DNA of 64,000 nucleotides from Bacteroidaceae bacterium (GTDB lineage: Bacteria > Bacteroidota > Bacteroidia > Bacteroidales > Bacteroidaceae): NCBI GenBank assembly GCA_017509605.1, contig JAFWPH010000009.1, positions 1 to 64,000 of the forward strand, given 5' to 3'. Positions within the stretch are counted from its first letter, which is position 1. Each line of letters opens with the position of its first letter. Positions 34,127 to 42,655 of this stretch are shown here, piece after piece. A model generated the notes under the pieces. It saw nothing but the letters and a program-made list of their open reading frames with translations, had not been told where the DNA came from and made no database searches. The position numbers were made by a program, and so were the translations under genes.

Positions 34127-34253
34127 CAAGGGATATCTATAGACTTTAGACGTTAGGCTTATTGGCTATTGCATTTAATCGTTCAGTCGTTTAATCGTTT
34201 AATCGGCTAATGCCTAACGCCTATCGCCTAAATAAGCCTAAAGCCTAAACGCT

Positions 34254-34586
34254 ATGTGGGTGATACACAATAAGATCCTGCCTTTCCATCGTTTCGCGGC
34301 CATCAATCTGTTTGGCATACTCTTCGTGAAACGAGGAATACGTGTGACACCCACACTCATCAATCACGAGAAAATCCATACGGCGCAGATGCTTGAACTG
34401 CTGGTCGTCTTCTTCTACCTATGGTATGTGGTGGAATGGCTTGTACGTCTGCTGCGTTTAAAAAGTGGTAAGAAGGCTTACTATCAGATATGCTTCGAAC
34501 GCGAGGCATACGACAACGAGTCCAATCTTGACTACCTGAAAACACGAAAAATCTTCTCTTTCTGGAAGTACATTAAAGGCTCTTGA
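34254..34586 (+). CDS. Small membrane-associated protein with HEKIH motif
   Basis: A 110-residue protein with a hydrophobic segment at about residues 48-65 (LELLVVFFYLWYVVEWLVRL). The preceding sequence NHEKIHTAQM fits an HExxH zinc-binding motif. The C-terminal half has CFEREAYDNE, a second cluster of potential metal ligands. Homologs seem to be widespread in Bacteroidota as hypothetical proteins, and an M56-like or minigluzincin-type peptidase is possible but unproven. The TGA stop codon is part of a CTCTTGA heptamer that continues as a long array. Confidence 0.7.
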   Translation: MWVIHNKILPFHRFAAINLFGILFVKRGIRVTPTLINHEKIHTAQMLELLVVFFYLWYVVEWLVRLLRLKSGKKAYYQICFEREAYDNESNLDYLKTRKIFSFWKYIKGS

Positions 34587-34708
34587 CTCTCGGCTCTTGA
34601 CTCTCGGCTCTTGACTCTCGGCTCTTGACTCTTGACTCTTGACTCTTGACTCTCGACCCTTGACCCTCGACCCTCGACCCTCGACTCTTGACTCTCGACT
34701 CTCGACTC
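34578..34708 (+). repeat. CTCTTGA / CTCTCGG heptamer array, about 18 units
   Basis: This is the longest pure heptamer array in the window. It begins inside the last codons of the HEKIH protein gene and supplies its stop codon. Units alternate CTCTTGA, CTCTCGG, CTCTCGA, CCCTCGA and CCCTTGA, so the array is degenerate only at fixed positions (1, 5 and 7 of the unit). Confidence 0.9.
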
Positions 34709-34710
34709 AT

Positions 34711-34984
34711 TTTAAGATGACAGAAAAAGAATTTATATAATTTTATAATCTCATTTTTTTATAATTTTGAGGCCGCAGGCCGACCCCCTCGCCACTCGAC
34801 TCTTGACTCTTGACTCTTGACTCTCGACTTATTTTAAGATGACAGAAAAAGAATTTATATAATTTTTTAATCTCATTTTTTTATAATTTTGAGGCCGCAG
34901 GCCGACCCCCTCGCCACTCGACTCTTGACCCTCGACTCTTGACCCTCGACTCTTGACCCTCGACTCTTGACTCTCGACTTTTTA
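34711..34984 (+). repeat. 122-bp unit duplicated in tandem, ending in heptamers
   Basis: Two copies of an A/T-rich block (AAGATGACAGAAAAAG ... ATAATTTTGAGGCCGCAGGCCGACC) start near 34711 and 34833. Each is followed by CTCTTGA-type heptamers. The A/T block with its GAGGCCG...CGACC end is related to the TTGGTCG element at 7336 and 15592. The remaining 34985-35198 is A/T-rich leader sequence for rprX with no gene. Confidence 0.8.
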
Positions 34985-35198
34985 CTAAATACATAATTCA
35001 TGAAATATAAACTATAACAATTTATAATGTTAAATTCGTAGATTATTAAGATAATTTCGGTTAAATAGTTAAATAAAAATTTGGAAGTGTGTTGAATTTG
35101 TGTTTAATTTGCATCCAATGATGAAAGGGGACTAAAGAAAATCTGTCGATTATCCTGAAAGACAGCGCATAGAAGCCCCCGAAAAAACGAAACAAAAC

Positions 35199-36731
35199 AT
35201 GCGTAAGGTATCGATTATCGTATCGGGCGTGCTGATGGCATTGTCGTTGGTGAGTTTGCTGGGCTTGCAGGTGAAATATGTCGAAGAGATTGTGAACATG
35301 CGCCGCGAGCACTTCAACGAGTCCGTTGAGCACAGCCTTTACCAGGCCACACACGAACTGGAGGTGAGTGAGGCGCGCCGCTATCTTGAGCACGGGACAG
35401 CCGCCATGGATGGAATAGCGACGGCTTACGACTCTGTCATCGTGACTACGGACTCATCAGTCATACAACACAAACACCAGGTGACTGCACGTGACGGAAG
35501 TGTGTATTACTCCCTTGAAACGCATGCCAACACCAACTTCGGCAACAAACTGATGTCCAACCCCAAACTGAAAGGCAAGGATGTGGATCTCAAGAAGGTG
35601 CTGGCCGACAAATACAATTATGAGAAAGGACTGGTTGATGAGGTCATCTACAGCCTCCTCTACACCGCCAGCGACCGACCACTCGACGACCGTATCGACT
35701 TCAAGGAACTGGACAATATCCTGACCGCACACCTACACAACAACGGCATCGACATACCCTATCATTTCCAGGTACTGACCAGCAATGGACGACGTGTCTA
35801 TGCCTGTCCTGACTTCGCTGAGGACAAGGACGGAAAATCTACCTTCTCCACAACAATCTTCAAAAACGATCCTGTGGAGAAAATGGGAGTCCTGAAAATC
35901 AACTTCCCCACACTGGGGTCCTATATCTACAGCTCGCTGAAGTTCATTGTGCCGGCGCTGATCTTCACCTCGGTCTTGATCATCTCTTTCATCGTGACAC
36001 TCGTACTCGTCTTCCGACAACGAAGACTCTCGGAGATGAAGAACGACTTCATCAACAACATGACACACGAGTTCAAAACGCCCATCTCAACCATCTCGCT
36101 GGCTGCACAGATGCTGAACGACAAGTCGTTGCCCAAGTCACCATCGATGCTTGAACGATTATCGACCACGATTATGGACGAGACAAAACGACTGCGTTTC
36201 CAAGTGGAAAAGGTGCTTCAGGTGTCGATGTACGAAAACCAGAAGGCCAATTTCAAACTGAAGGAGATCAATGCCAATGAGTTGATTGCGGGAGTGGTGC
36301 ACACCTTCGCCTTGAAAGTGGAAAAGAACGGAGGAAAAATCATCAGTGACCTGAAAGCCAAGGAATCGATGATTCTGGCTGACGACATGCACTTCACGAA
36401 TGTGATCTTCAACCTGATGGACAATGCAGTGAAGTACCGACGGGAAGATGTGGCCTTGGAACTGAAGGTCAGCACTTGGAACGAGGGAGAACACTTGATG
36501 ATATCCATACAGGACAATGGAATCGGAATCAAGAAAGACGACTTGAAGAAGGTCTTCGAGAAGTTCTACAGAGTTCATCGAGGTAATGTACATGACGTCA
36601 AAGGATTCGGACTCGGACTGGCCTATGTCAAGAAAATCATCACCGAGCACAACGGAACCATACATGCCGAAAGCGAGCTCGGAATAGGAACGAAATTCAT
36701 CATTAAATTACAAACAATAAAAAACCGCTGA
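35199..36731 (+). CDS. rprX: Sensor histidine kinase, RprX-like
   Basis: A 510-residue membrane sensor kinase. TM1 is at about residues 7-27, followed by a periplasmic sensor of about 215 residues, TM2 at about 247-271 and a cytoplasmic kinase core. The phospho-acceptor is His290 in MTHEFKTPIS. The N box NLMDNAVKYR, G1 box DNGIGIKKDD, F box FEKFYRVHRG and G2 box GFGLGLAYVKK are all intact. The regulator gene follows after 4 bp. Length, layout and pairing match RprX of Bacteroides. The stimulus is not readable from sequence. Confidence 0.88.
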   Translation: MRKVSIIVSGVLMALSLVSLLGLQVKYVEEIVNMRREHFNESVEHSLYQATHELEVSEARRYLEHGTAAMDGIATAYDSVIVTTDSSVIQHKHQVTARDGSVYYSLETHANTNFGNKLMSNPKLKGKDVDLKKVLADKYNYEKGLVDEVIYSLLYTASDRPLDDRIDFKELDNILTAHLHNNGIDIPYHFQVLTSNGRRVYACPDFAEDKDGKSTFSTTIFKNDPVEKMGVLKINFPTLGSYIYSSLKFIVPALIFTSVLIISFIVTLVLVFRQRRLSEMKNDFINNMTHEFKTPISTISLAAQMLNDKSLPKSPSMLERLSTTIMDETKRLRFQVEKVLQVSMYENQKANFKLKEINANELIAGVVHTFALKVEKNGGKIISDLKAKESMILADDMHFTNVIFNLMDNAVKYRREDVALELKVSTWNEGEHLMISIQDNGIGIKKDDLKKVFEKFYRVHRGNVHDVKGFGLGLAYVKKIITEHNGTIHAESELGIGTKFIIKLQTIKNR

Positions 36732-36735
36732 ACTT

Positions 36736-37461
36736 ATGGACGAGAATTTTGATGTGGCTCATATTCTTCTGTGTGAAGACGATGAGAATTTGGGAATGTT
36801 GCTGAGAGAGTATCTCGAGGCCAAAGGCTATAAGGTTGAGTTGTGCGCTGATGGCGAAGTGGGATACAAAGCATTCCGAGAGAACCGTTATGACTTGGCT
36901 ATCCTGGACGTCATGATGCCCAAGATGGATGGCTTCACTCTGGCTACAAAGATACGCGAGTTGAACTCCGACACACCCTTCATCTTCTTGACGGCAAAAA
37001 CGCTGAAGGAAGACGTTCTCTCAGGGTTCAAGATCGGAGCCGATGACTATATCACCAAACCCTTCTCCATGGAAGAGGTTGTGATGCGCATCGAGGCTAT
37101 ACTGAGACGTGTGAGGGGAAAGAAGAACAAGGAAACAACCGTGCACCAAATCGGAAGCTACTTGTTCGACACTCAGAAGCAGATTCTCTCACGAAACGGA
37201 GAGCAAGTGAAACTCACGACCAAGGAGGCTGAGCTGCTGACACTGCTGAGCAGCAAGGCCAACGAACTGCTACAGCGTGACTTCGCACTCAAGACCATCT
37301 GGATTGACGACAACTACTTCAATGCAAGAAGCATGGACGTCTATATCACCAAACTGCGCAAACACCTGAAGGACGACCCGAAGGTGGAAATCCTCAACGT
37401 GCATGGCAAGGGCTACAAACTGGTCATCTCGGGAGAGGAAAAAGATGAGCAGGAGGATTGA
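36736..37461 (+). CDS. rprY: Response regulator, RprY-like (OmpR family)
   Basis: A 241-residue regulator with a receiver domain (residues about 9-123). The phosphorylated aspartate is Asp58 in AILDVMMPKMDG, the conserved Thr/Ala is in IFLTAKT, and the Lys is in DDYITKPFSMEE. An OmpR-type winged helix (about 140-235) contains LTTKEAELLTLL and the recognition region NARSMDVYITKLRKHL. It is encoded directly after the kinase and ends before a strong convergent terminator. RprY regulators bind promoters involved in stress and sodium or energy metabolism in related genera; targets here are unknown. Confidence 0.9.
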   Translation: MDENFDVAHILLCEDDENLGMLLREYLEAKGYKVELCADGEVGYKAFRENRYDLAILDVMMPKMDGFTLATKIRELNSDTPFIFLTAKTLKEDVLSGFKIGADDYITKPFSMEEVVMRIEAILRRVRGKKNKETTVHQIGSYLFDTQKQILSRNGEQVKLTTKEAELLTLLSSKANELLQRDFALKTIWIDDNYFNARSMDVYITKLRKHLKDDPKVEILNVHGKGYKLVISGEEKDEQED

Positions 37462-37483
37462 TGACTTAAAATAATATATAGCA

Positions 37484-37519
37484 ACAGCAGCTACAACCTG
37501 ATTCGATTGTAGCTGCTGT
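37484..37519. terminator. Bidirectional terminator between rprY and glmM
   Basis: Perfect 13-bp stems ACAGCAGCTACAA and TTGTAGCTGCTGT lie between two convergent genes. T-rich sequence (CACTTTTCT) follows on the plus strand. Confidence 0.88.
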
Positions 37520-37538
37520 CACTTTTCTGTAGTACCCG

Positions 37539-38924
37539 CTATTTCATGCTGAGGATGACGTTCATCACGTCCTTGCCGATCTGGTCGGCGGCCTCCATGG
37601 TGTTGGCCTCGCTATATACCCGGATGATGGGCTCGGTGTTCGACTTCCTGAGGTGAACCCACTTGTCGGGGAAGTCAATCTTCACACCATCGATATCGTT
37701 CACCTCCTCGTTCTTGTATAGCTCCTTCACTTTGGCGAGAATGGCATCAACGTCGGTGCTGGCATCAAGGTCGATGCGGTTCTTGGCAATGAAGTAGTTG
37801 GGGTAGGTGAGACGAAGCTCGCTGACCGTCTTCTTCTCATGAGCCAGATGGCTGAGGAAGAGGGCTATACCCACTAAGGCGTCGCGTCCGTAGTGAGCCG
37901 CGGGATAGATGACGCCTCCATTGCCCTCACCGCCGATAACGGCGTGGGTGTCCTTCATCTTCTTCACTACATTCACTTCACCCACTGCGCTGGCATTGTA
38001 CTCCATGCCGTAGTTGCGGGTCACATCCCTCAGAGCCCTGGTGGAACTGAGGTTGCTGACGGTGTTGCCTGGTGTGTGACGAAGGATATAGTCGGCAACG
38101 GTCACAAGGGTGTATTCCTCACCGTACATCTGTCCTTTCTCGTCAATGAATGCCAGTCGATCCACATCGGGGTCAACAACGAAAGCTACATCGTGACCAC
38201 CTTTGGCCATAAGACCCATGATATCGCCCAGGTTCTTCTCCAACGGCTCGGGGTTGTGCTGGAAGTCACCTGTGGGGGCATCGTAGAGCGGGGTGACATG
38301 GCGTACACCAAGTTGCTCGAGGAGCATCGGCAGAATGATACCGCCTACGGAGTTGATGCTGTCGAAGGCTACCTTGAAATCGGCTTTTCTGATGGCATCC
38401 ACATCAACCAACTTGAGCCCAAGCACCATGTCGATATGCTTCTGGTTGTAGGTATCGTCTTCTTTGTAAGAACCCAGATGATCGACGTCGGCATAGTCGA
38501 AATCCTCGGCTTCGGCAATGCGCAACACCTCGTTGCCTTCCTCAGCGTTGAGGAACTCTCCGTTGCTGTTGAGCAACTTGAGCGCGTTCCAGTGACGGGG
38601 ATTGTGGCTGGCGGTGATGATGATACCACCTTCAGCGCCTTCGCCTGTAACTGCTATCTCGGTGGTGGGGGTGGTGGCGAGACCGATGTTGACCACATCG
38701 AATCCCATACCCATAAGGGTTCCGCAAACGACGTTCTTGACCATCTCACCCGATATTCTCGCATCCCTGCCCACAACAATCTTGTTGGACTTGACTGTGG
38801 ATGAACGGCGAATGAGTGTGGCGTAAGCAGAAGTGAACTTCACGATGTCGAGGGGATTGAGTCCCTCGCCTGCACGTCCGCCAATGGTGCCGCGAATACC
38901 GGAAATAGATTTGATTAGTGACAT
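37539..38924 (-). CDS. glmM: Phosphoglucosamine mutase / phosphohexomutase
   Basis: An alpha-D-phosphohexomutase of 461 residues with all four domain signatures. The phosphoserine loop ITASHNP has Ser106. The metal loop is DPDVDRLAF, the sugar-specificity loop is GEGNGGVIYP, and the C-terminal phosphate-binding segment is RKSNTEPIIRVYSE. GlmM converts glucosamine-6-phosphate to glucosamine-1-phosphate for UDP-GlcNAc. The GEGNGG loop favours a glucosamine or mannose-type substrate over plain glucose, but phosphomannomutase activity cannot be excluded. The start follows the conserved MSLIKSISGIRGTIGG N-terminus. Confidence 0.88.
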   Translation of the reverse strand: MSLIKSISGIRGTIGGRAGEGLNPLDIVKFTSAYATLIRRSSTVKSNKIVVGRDARISGEMVKNVVCGTLMGMGFDVVNIGLATTPTTEIAVTGEGAEGGIIITASHNPRHWNALKLLNSNGEFLNAEEGNEVLRIAEAEDFDYADVDHLGSYKEDDTYNQKHIDMVLGLKLVDVDAIRKADFKVAFDSINSVGGIILPMLLEQLGVRHVTPLYDAPTGDFQHNPEPLEKNLGDIMGLMAKGGHDVAFVVDPDVDRLAFIDEKGQMYGEEYTLVTVADYILRHTPGNTVSNLSSTRALRDVTRNYGMEYNASAVGEVNVVKKMKDTHAVIGGEGNGGVIYPAAHYGRDALVGIALFLSHLAHEKKTVSELRLTYPNYFIAKNRIDLDASTDVDAILAKVKELYKNEEVNDIDGVKIDFPDKWVHLRKSNTEPIIRVYSEANTMEAADQIGKDVMNVILSMK

Positions 38925-39068
38925 TGTGATTCTTGTTTTTATTGTTTAATGATTTCTCTCAGATTTCTAATATCCCTCTGTGCCCGCGTTCTCTCCTTGA
39001 CTCCTTCTCTCCTTAGAGATTATTTTCGGATGGCAGCTAAAGCCTAATGCCTAAAGCATAAACTTTGC

Positions 39069-39740
39069 CTAATTTTTCCCAAGCTGATACGTGATCTCGT
39101 AGTAGCAGGGCAGCACATAGTTGGAAGCGTTGGTGGTTCCCGAAGCATGAGGAACGATAAGCCTGACCTTGGCAATCTTTCCTGCATATCGGGTGAGACG
39201 GACAAAAGTGAGTGGTTTGATCCATCCTGTAGGCACGTTGGAACCATAACGAGAACTCATCATGCCCTCGGTGAAGGATGCGGAGAATGTTCGGTTCTTG
39301 TCGTTGTAGTTGCAGAGCATCTTATCAACGATAGAGGGGGAATAGTAGTTGGTGTAGGTGGAGTCGCCCGCTTCGATGTCATATTCCATGAAACGACACA
39401 GGATCGTGCGGTTGATGGTGCTGTCACCATTGGCCTTCGCCATCTCGCGCATCGTGCTTCCCTCACCTCGCCTGACTATCTGCATGTAGATGCCATCGTC
39501 GTTGAAAAGCACGAATTCATTGGAAACGGTATCGGTGACGGAGTCCTTGGCGTAGAACTCTTCCTCGGAGATGACCTTGATCTTCCCGCAGATATCATTG
39601 TCGTCGATGAAACGAGCGATGGCTCTTTTCTCTTTCTTCCTCATTTCGGCGTAGGTCTCACTGTCGTGGCAACTTGTGCTGCAGAGGAGGGTCAGTGTAG
39701 TCAGGACGATTCCTGACAGCAGATAGATGAATCTTCTCAT
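39069..39740 (-). CDS. DUF4827 lipoprotein (FKBP-like)
   Basis: A 223-residue lipoprotein whose N-terminal hydrophobic segment ends at the lipobox CSTSC. The remainder (KKEKRAIARFIDDNDI, GIYMQIVRRGEG, VPTGWIKPLTFVRL, GKIAKVRLIVPHASGT) matches DUF4827, a Bacteroidales family distantly related to FKBP isomerases. Its exact function is unknown. The start at 39740 gives the lipoprotein signal; the frame upstream is not conserved in type. A TAACTTTG box at 39814-39821 could be its -7 element. Confidence 0.8.
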   Translation of the reverse strand: MRRFIYLLSGIVLTTLTLLCSTSCHDSETYAEMRKKEKRAIARFIDDNDICGKIKVISEEEFYAKDSVTDTVSNEFVLFNDDGIYMQIVRRGEGSTMREMAKANGDSTINRTILCRFMEYDIEAGDSTYTNYYSPSIVDKMLCNYNDKNRTFSASFTEGMMSSRYGSNVPTGWIKPLTFVRLTRYAGKIAKVRLIVPHASGTTNASNYVLPCYYEITYQLGKN

Positions 39741-39997
39741 TTTTTTCGATTGTTCTTGTCTTGTTTGTCTATTTGAGGTGGCCCAGTAAAGCCAAACCAT
39801 TAGAAAATTCGTGCAAAGTTATAATTTTTATCGCTAACACCATCTATTTTCGCAGTTTATACCTTATTTATTTATGATATTTTAAGTTGTTACACAACAA
39901 TAGTAACCTTTCAACCATTCCTATCGACATCCATTTCCATCAATGTCGCCAGACCAAGCATGGCAACACTCAATGCTCAAAAGCCAATATTCAATGT

Positions 39998-40211
39998 TCA
40001 AAAATGCGATTAAGCGAGCGCAGAGCCGAACTTGTTCGAGCTATGCCGGACATTTGAAGCAGCGAGAGCAATCAAAATTGTGATTAAGTGAGAGCAGAGT
40101 CAAGCTTGCTTGAACTATGCCGAACGTGAGCAATTTATCTAAGCTTGCTTAGATTGCCGAGTCGCGCCAAATGAAGACAAAGTCAAGCGTGAGCATTTTA
40201 GGCGAAGCCAA
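39998..40211. repeat. 50+27-bp dispersed element, copy 2, split by a diverged copy
   Basis: The exact 50-bp block (39998-40047) and exact 27-bp block (40185-40211) from 20229-20305 recur here. They are separated by 137 bp that contain a diverged version of the same element (TTAAGTGAGAGCAGAGTC, CAAGCTTGCTTGAACTATGCC). It is embedded in TCAATGT-type heptamers. The 647-bp gap 39741-40387 otherwise shows no gene. Confidence 0.85.
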
Positions 40212-40387
40212 TGTTCAATGTTTCATAATGTCACGCCCCTGGAAACATTTTTGCATATAACACCGCATAAATATACAATAAACATCCCAAAAATCACCCA
40301 AAAATGTGCATATTTAACATTTGTTATACATATATATTCCTAAATTAACATTTACCATGAAACATTTAACATCGTCATTTTTTGTAC

Positions 40388-41977
40388 CTATTTTCTCGGT
40401 TTAAGAATATGCCGTCTCATCAACAACCATACGGCGATGCACAATAAACCGTAGTAAAGGATAACCTCAAACAAGGTGGGGCTCCACTGCAAAGTAGCAT
40501 GACTAAAAGACGAGAAAAAGTCCACCGACTGGTTCATGCACTTTAACAACCCATGTATGATACCGGCCAGCCAACTGTCGATGGATGTCGCAAATGCAGT
40601 CTGACCAATGGAGCCTATAGCCCAGACCAACCTGAGTATCCACCAAACCACCGCTACCATCATCAGCAGCGATGCTAGTACGCTGACACAGATGTTGGTG
40701 GCAATGCCCACAAGGGAGATGCTGGCGAAATGGTAAGCCACGATTCCAGCTGTGGACAACGTGGCGATAACGGAGATGAGGATGATACCGACGAAGTAGC
40801 TGGTCAGTTTCTTGGCGATGGAAAGCATCGCGCTTTTGTTGATAACAGCTTGCAGACCGCTGAGTGCGGGAGAAGCGATGGTGATGCCGAGCATGGACGC
40901 GTAGGACAACTGAAAACTGATGTTCATGATGTAGAACGGGTCGAACAAGAGCATGATAAAGGCAGAGAGAGTCAAAGCGTCGAACCCTGACTGCTTCCCC
41001 CCATAGAGGGTCTTGGCCACACAGATGATGGTACACATCGCTGCTGCCCTGACCAATGACGGAGGTGTACCCGCCAAAAGGGTGTAGGCCCACAAACTGA
41101 TGATGACCAACAGATGGGGCAACCATTTGTGCTTACGACGGAAGAATGAAGAGAGGAAGAAGATGTCGAGCAAGGCATAGATGATCGTGAGATGGAAACC
41201 TGACAGGGCCAGCACATGCGACACACCTGCCCTGGAATACCTCTTGCTGATGTTCATACCCTTTTCGCGCATGGCCCTATGGTCGCCCAACGTCATGGCT
41301 GTGAGTATAGCCTCCTCCTCGGATGGCAGTTGCAGGGAGGCATACTGTTCGGCAACCCTTTTCCGTAGCTTCCCCCAGTTGAAGCGCTCATGAGCATTGT
41401 CCTTGGTTGTCCACCATCGCCTGGCGTACTGAGTGGCGGTGATGTGGGAGTAGTAGAGATGCCGTTGATAACCGAGCAACTGGCGCTCCTCTTCTCCCTT
41501 ACTTTCCAACTTCTCGATCTCTGAAATGACCGACCTCCTGTAACGAGGCACGAACTGGATGCGGTCTCCTGGCTCCAGTTTCATGGGACGGCCACTACTG
41601 CTCCATAGATAAACCATCTGGCGTCCGCCCGACTTGCCACAGTCAATGGTGGTGGCGTAGCTTTTTTTCTTCTCCACCGCATAGTCGAGCACCGTTGCCG
41701 TCACACTGTGGTTGCTTTCGCCTATGGGACGACACATCGTTTGGTGGGAGAACCCCGCCCTGACGAAACCTAAAACCAAGGCAAAGAGCATGGTGCAGAC
41801 ACCGAATGACGTCACGCTCCTTTTCCTCCTCATCAGAACAGGAAGGGGCAAATAGGAAAGCGCCAGCACTGCGCAAGACACAATTAAGGCATACTGTTGG
41901 CCGAAAAACCTTGGATAGCAACAGGCCAGCAGTATGCCTACGATGAAAGCCACTAATACCCTGGGTAGTGGTGCCAT
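40388..41977 (-). CDS. comEC: ComEC/Rec2-family DNA uptake channel protein
   Basis: A polytopic membrane protein of 529 residues. The ComEC competence domain spans about residues 200-470, with the hallmark VSHVLALSGFHLTIIYALL. An N-terminal soluble DUF4131/OB-like part holds RIQFVPRYRR. The C-terminal metallo-beta-lactamase domain of longer ComEC proteins is absent, as is common in Bacteroidota. ComEC forms the inner-membrane pore for single-stranded DNA in natural transformation. The start at 41977 leaves a 7-bp gap to rpe; a longer frame would overlap rpe. Confidence 0.88.
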   Translation of the reverse strand: MAPLPRVLVAFIVGILLACCYPRFFGQQYALIVSCAVLALSYLPLPVLMRRKRSVTSFGVCTMLFALVLGFVRAGFSHQTMCRPIGESNHSVTATVLDYAVEKKKSYATTIDCGKSGGRQMVYLWSSSGRPMKLEPGDRIQFVPRYRRSVISEIEKLESKGEEERQLLGYQRHLYYSHITATQYARRWWTTKDNAHERFNWGKLRKRVAEQYASLQLPSEEEAILTAMTLGDHRAMREKGMNISKRYSRAGVSHVLALSGFHLTIIYALLDIFFLSSFFRRKHKWLPHLLVIISLWAYTLLAGTPPSLVRAAAMCTIICVAKTLYGGKQSGFDALTLSAFIMLLFDPFYIMNISFQLSYASMLGITIASPALSGLQAVINKSAMLSIAKKLTSYFVGIILISVIATLSTAGIVAYHFASISLVGIATNICVSVLASLLMMVAVVWWILRLVWAIGSIGQTAFATSIDSWLAGIIHGLLKCMNQSVDFFSSFSHATLQWSPTLFEVILYYGLLCIAVWLLMRRHILKPRK

Positions 41978-41984
41978 CTCGTCT

Positions 41985-42632
41985 TTAGAGGTTCTTGAGC
42001 GTGATGATTCTCTCGTGGGGGTCCTCAGCACCGAAAACGTAAGAACCTGCCACCAACACATCGGTTCCGCTCTCCGCTAACAACTTGCCTGTGTCGGCTT
42101 TCACGCCTCCGTCAACCTCGATGAGGGCCTTGCTGCCACTGCGCTGGATGAGTTGACGGAGTTCCTTGACCTTCTCGGTAGAGTGGGAGATGAACTTCTG
42201 ACCGCCGAAACCCGGGTTGACCGTCATGAGCAGGACCATGTCCACATCCTCAATAATGTCGGTGAGCATGCACACCGGTGTGGATGGATTAAGGGTGACA
42301 CCTGCTTTCATTCCTGCCTCGTGGATCTGCTGCACCACACGGTGAAGGTGGGGGCATGCCTCGTAGTGAACGTTCATCATCATCGCTCCGAGGTCGCGCA
42401 CTTGACTGATGAATTTCTCGGGCTGCACAATCATCAGATGCACGTCGAGAGGCTTGGCGCAGATCTTGGCCACCGCCTTGAGGACGGGAAAACCAAACGA
42501 GATGTTGGGTACAAACACCCCGTCCATGACGTCGAGGTGCAACCAGTCGGCTTGGGATGTGTTGATCATGTCAATCTCTCTGTCGAGATGAGCGAAGTCG
42601 GCTGCCAGTAAAGAGGGTGAAACTAACTGCAT
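41985..42632 (-). CDS. rpe: Ribulose-phosphate 3-epimerase
   Basis: Rpe interconverts ribulose-5-phosphate and xylulose-5-phosphate in the pentose phosphate pathway. The 215-residue TIM barrel has the N-terminal SPSLLAADFAHLDREIDMI, the metal/catalytic motif LHLDVMDGVFVPNISFG, VNPGFGGQKFI, and the phosphate-binding EVDGGVKADT near the C-terminus. It probably forms an operon with comEC downstream. Confidence 0.95.
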   Translation of the reverse strand: MQLVSPSLLAADFAHLDREIDMINTSQADWLHLDVMDGVFVPNISFGFPVLKAVAKICAKPLDVHLMIVQPEKFISQVRDLGAMMMNVHYEACPHLHRVVQQIHEAGMKAGVTLNPSTPVCMLTDIIEDVDMVLLMTVNPGFGGQKFISHSTEKVKELRQLIQRSGSKALIEVDGGVKADTGKLLAESGTDVLVAGSYVFGAEDPHERIITLKNL

Positions 42633-42655
42633 ATTATGATTTATTGTAAGTTCGC

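Noticed and set aside
34578-34984. Short repeats near rprX suggested a CRISPR or plasmid-type iteron array
   Set aside because: The period is 7 bp with no spacers, and no rep, par or origin features adjoin it.
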